In this document: one piece after another, positions 61,429 through 64,000 of the stretch
Numbering within the stretch: the stretch's first letter is position 1
Layout of the letters: every line of letters begins with the position of its first letter
Source of the DNA: Rapidithrix thailandica
Lineage (GTDB): Bacteria; Bacteroidota; Bacteroidia; Cytophagales; Flammeovirgaceae
DNA: 64,000 nucleotides
NCBI RefSeq assembly: GCF_039710355.1
Contig: NZ_JBDKWZ010000003.1
Coordinates: 248,001 to 312,000 of the forward strand
Direction of reading: 5' to 3'
Translations under genes and position numbers: made by a program
Notes under the pieces: model-generated
The model's input: only the letters and a program-made list of their open reading frames with translations
Told to the model about the DNA's origin: nothing
Databases searched by the model: none

Positions 61429-62115
61429 TCAACCTTCCGGGCTTCCCCAAAGTCCAATGCCCAATAGAGCAAATAAACTTTTCACGGATTTCATGACTTC
61501 CCGTAGCTTGACGATACTCCGGTGAACAAGTACCCGGGCGTATTCCACTTTGGCAAAACCCATTACTTTGGTAATGTCCTGATAGCTCATCCCTTCATAG
61601 TAGTAGTACAGGATAATTTCTTTTTGTCGCTTGGTGAGTGAAGCAAAAGCTTTTTCCAAATTCGCTTTTAATTCTTCGTCCATCTGGGCATTGATCAACT
61701 TGGTTTCATGGGAAAGTGATATTTCAAATCCATGTTCTTCCTGGCTGGCATTCCGGAAAAACTTTAGACGGTGTCGCTGCTCGGCACGTAATACCCTTCT
61801 TCTCAGGGCTCTGAACAAATAAAATTTAATAGAGGTTGTATCCCCGAGTTTTTTCCGTTTTTCCTTGATATCGATAAATAAATCCTGAATCAAATCTTTA
61901 ACAAGTTCGCGATCAGCAGTAAACTGATGTCCGTAGTTAAACAACACCGGAAAGTACACTTGATAGATATGATGAAAAGCAGCCTCACTGCCCTCTTTAA
62001 ACGCTCTCCACACATCGATGTCCTCCAAAGCATCAAAAGCCTCCTCTTCTTTGATGACTTTAAATGCTGTAATAGATTTACCTACATAAGTTAGCTTTTG
62101 TGTAGACATGTTCAT
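61429..62115 (-). CDS. ECF-type RNA polymerase sigma factor
   Basis: The start at 62115 or 62109 (MNMSTQKL / MSTQKL) gives about 228 residues; the longer open frame to 62307 adds unlikely sequence. Region 2: FKEGSEAAFHHIYQVYFPVLFNYGHQFTADRELVKDLIQDLFIDI. Region 4: LTKRQKEIILYYYYEGMSYQDITKVMGFAKVEYARVLVHRSIVKLREVM. No FecR or other anti-sigma gene is next to it, so it is an orphan factor with unknown targets. Confidence 0.9.
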   Translation of the reverse strand: MNMSTQKLTYVGKSITAFKVIKEEEAFDALEDIDVWRAFKEGSEAAFHHIYQVYFPVLFNYGHQFTADRELVKDLIQDLFIDIKEKRKKLGDTTSIKFYLFRALRRRVLRAEQRHRLKFFRNASQEEHGFEISLSHETKLINAQMDEELKANLEKAFASLTKRQKEIILYYYYEGMSYQDITKVMGFAKVEYARVLVHRSIVKLREVMKSVKSLFALLGIGLWGSPEG

Positions 62116-62379
62116 GTACATTGAGTGAAGGGATGCTAGTAACGGTTGTGGATTGGTATCTGATATTCGGCAAAGGAAGTAAATACTTCCCAACACTACC
62201 GGGTAGGTTTTGTTAGGTTTACAAAGGGAAAATTTCAGAATGGCTTCCTTAAGCGAATCGTCAAATGTATGTTTTTTTCCTACACAATTCCATGAAAACG
62301 TTTGCAACTACAAGCCCCTGTAAATGCTACTCTACAATCAAGACAGGAATCAAACGAAGAAATAAATAGGCCCTAATTC

Positions 62380-62724
62380 TTAGTGTTGGTCAAATAAAAT
62401 AGGATTGCCGTCAGGGTCCACAATCACAAAAGAGCAAGGCCCTTCAGCATCAGCCAAACTTTCCGATTCGTACACCATTTCAAAACCTTCTGCTTTCAAT
62501 TGCCGATAGATGGCTCTTACATCCGGGGGGTTGAAGGTAAGGGTATTATTGGGAAACATGTCCTGAAACAAGCCGATCTTAATTTTTCCATTGGTCATGA
62601 TCAGCCACTTTTTTTCCAGAGACCCACCGTTTGGGATAGTGGTAAAACCTAGTTTTTCATAAAAAATCTTGGAGAAACGGATGTTTTTCACACTTAAGGA
62701 CAAATAGAAAGTTTCTAAGTTCAT
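62380..62724 (-). CDS. VOC family protein (glyoxalase fold)
   Basis: The start at 62724 (MNLETFYLSLSVKNIRFSKIFYEKLGF) gives 114 residues, the usual length. The ending SFVIVDPDGNPILFDQH carries the conserved DPDGN turn and C-terminal metal-ligand region. Role and substrate unknown. It lies upstream of, and on the same strand as, the orphan sigma gene, about 265 bases away. Confidence 0.87.
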   Translation of the reverse strand: MNLETFYLSLSVKNIRFSKIFYEKLGFTTIPNGGSLEKKWLIMTNGKIKIGLFQDMFPNNTLTFNPPDVRAIYRQLKAEGFEMVYESESLADAEGPCSFVIVDPDGNPILFDQH

Positions 62725-62807
62725 GGTGTTGAAGTTAAAAGTAAAAGACACTACCTAAGATAAAAAATAAGTACCTATGCTCCTACCTATATCAGCCCCT
62801 GTATAGA

Positions 62808-62836
62808 TGCTGTGTCTTTTAATAAAAGGCACAGCA
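62808..62836. terminator. Hairpin upstream of the VOC gene
   Basis: TGCTGTGTCTTTT (62808-62820) pairs with AAAAGGCACAGCA (62824-62836), one mismatch, 3-base loop. No gene end is close on either side, so it may be a terminator for a distant transcript or a structured leader. Confidence 0.5.
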
Positions 62837-63036
62837 TAAAGGGTTTTCATCACTCTTTTGCAAAGGACAGTACCAAACACTCATTCCCTTTTCAGGGATA
62901 GTTCACATGCTATATATCGCACTGTGTACGTACAAGTCACTAAAATTTTTAACAGGTTTTAATAGAATAATTTTGCATATTAGCAAAATGAGTTCTAATC
63001 TTGAACCTCAATTCTATTTCAGATCAGACAAGCATT

Positions 63037-63429
63037 ATGAGCAAAAAGAATATCTTTATATTCTTATTTATCCTGATGGCTACCTTTATTTTTAAAGGTC
63101 CCTTACTTGCAAAAGACACCTCTCTTTCGATACAGGATTGTCACCTGTCTGAACAAATTTCATCTCATTCTTCAGCTCAAACCGCTCCCGAAAAAAGCCG
63201 GAAAATCATGGAGCACCAGGAGTCCCATGGTTTATTTGAAGAATGTACTGATCATGAAAAGAAAGTCAAGCCGGTCTTTTCAAAAGGCCCTGTCGGGTTG
63301 AGCCCTCCTAACGCTTATCATTCCGCCCTCGTTGTTTTCTCTTTACCAATCGTATATCCTCAAAAAAATCCATACCACAGGTTTTTTCTGAATGCCCCCA
63401 TACATGCTCCACCCTACATACGTCTTTAA
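63037..63429 (+). CDS. Small secreted protein, unrecognised
   Basis: The start at 63037 (MSKKNIFIFLFILMATFIFKG) gives 130 residues with a signal peptide likely cut near LLAKD. The mature part has Cys, many His, and a Ser/Glu-rich stretch (HLSEQISSHSSAQTAPEKSRK), then an aromatic, proline-rich end (HRFFLNAPIHAPPYIRL). No family recognised. The His and Cys content might suit metal binding, which is speculative. Confidence 0.55.
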   Translation: MSKKNIFIFLFILMATFIFKGPLLAKDTSLSIQDCHLSEQISSHSSAQTAPEKSRKIMEHQESHGLFEECTDHEKKVKPVFSKGPVGLSPPNAYHSALVVFSLPIVYPQKNPYHRFFLNAPIHAPPYIRL

Positions 63430-64000
63430 TTCAATCCCTTTTTTACCACAAAGTTGAAACGTCCCTTTAGGGAATCCGAAATGATTACTCAGCTATTGAA
63501 CATAAGAACTGGATAAGTCTGCCCTGTATATTTCTCATACGCTGATGGGTTATCATTTACGGAAGTCATTATTTGAAGAAAAACGCTAGAATGGCTGTTA
63601 AAAGCATTTTTTAACAAAGAAGCCGATTTTGATTCCATCTTCGGTCAAAAACTATACGTGTAAACCACTTCAAAGTATACCGCATGTACTTTCAAATAAT
63701 CGGATGGCTTTGTTATGTCTAAATTTTATTACTGTAAACCATAGCCTAGATGCTTCATAGCATATTCAGAAAACATATGTTGTGTTCAATGCCTTTTGTC
63801 AACATTCAAGATACACACAAAGCATTGACAGGCTTGTTATCAGCTAATTTCTGAAATTCATATCCATACCTCAGGGAGAATTGACCATTTTGATTTGTGG
63901 AGCCGGAATGGTCTTTATGGATTGGTAATCAGAAGTTTTTTTCAAAATCATAAAAATCCAAAGCCCTTTTCCACTTCGTACATACTTGTGTATGCATTAG
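63430..64000. other. Right-edge intergenic region, nothing recognised
   Basis: Nearly 600 AT-rich bases with only short frames and no clear hairpin or repeat. A gene may begin beyond the window edge. Confidence 0.45.

Overview
The window reads as a chromosomal segment of a Bacteroidota bacterium, most likely from the Cytophagia branch. It carries a SusC/SusD pair driven by a FecI/FecR signalling pair, two very large secreted proteins ending in type IX secretion (T9SS) sorting domains, lipoproteins of the DUF4959 and DUF4998 families, Bacteroidota-type promoter elements (TAnnTTTG) and starts with weak Shine-Dalgarno sites. Base composition is moderate (roughly 40-43% GC by eye). I see no rRNA, tRNA, CRISPR array, prophage or intact insertion sequence.

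Layout. 0-6 kb: a truncated polysaccharide deacetylase, a RibD/DHFR-like reductase, a complete subclass B1 metallo-beta-lactamase, a CHMI-type tautomerase, a fatty-acid desaturase and an outer-membrane protein with a linked AraC regulator. 6-10 kb: an HxlR regulator, then an ECF41-type sigma factor with its SnoaL-like C-terminal domain, RidA, a DMT exporter and a CMD/AhpD-fold protein. Three copies of a (T/G)GTCACG-N16-TGTC promoter lie ahead of the sigma gene, ridA-DMT and CMD, so this looks like a self-contained sigma regulon. 11.7-32.6 kb: a dense run of small regulators (AraC, GlxA-like, MarR, MocR) beside oxidoreductases and detoxification enzymes: two tandem imine-reductase-like enzymes, two SDRs, an epoxide hydrolase, a VOC protein, an arginase-family enzyme, an AlkZ-like DNA glycosylase, MBL-fold, pirin, MFS, GNAT and TenA proteins.

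33-47.4 kb: a Sus-like nutrient-uptake locus on the minus strand: ECF sigma, FecR, SusC with an STN signalling domain, SusD, a DUF4959/discoidin lipoprotein, a DUF4998 lipoprotein, a terminator, and then a separately transcribed 1363-residue secreted Asp-box beta-propeller/PKD/LamG protein. No recognisable glycoside hydrolase or lyase is present, so the substrate is unknown. 47.6-51.2 kb: an MBL-fold lipoprotein with a divergent HxlR regulator, then an AT-rich patch of unrecognised genes ending in a junction where two 5'-truncated reading frames meet. 51.3-64 kb: a YwbE homologue, a 1903-residue secreted subtilisin-like protease, a MarR regulator, a DEAD-box RNA helicase with a long leader, a second ECF-type sigma factor, a VOC protein and a small secreted protein.

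A short dispersed repeat with AGAGCATGTTTAAA-type inverted ends occurs in full or partial form at about 0.56, 18.7, 25.3, 33.0 and 58.8 kb. The strongest candidates for further work are the ECF41 regulon with its three matching promoters, the CAZyme-free Sus-like locus, the 51.06 kb junction and the MITE-like repeat.
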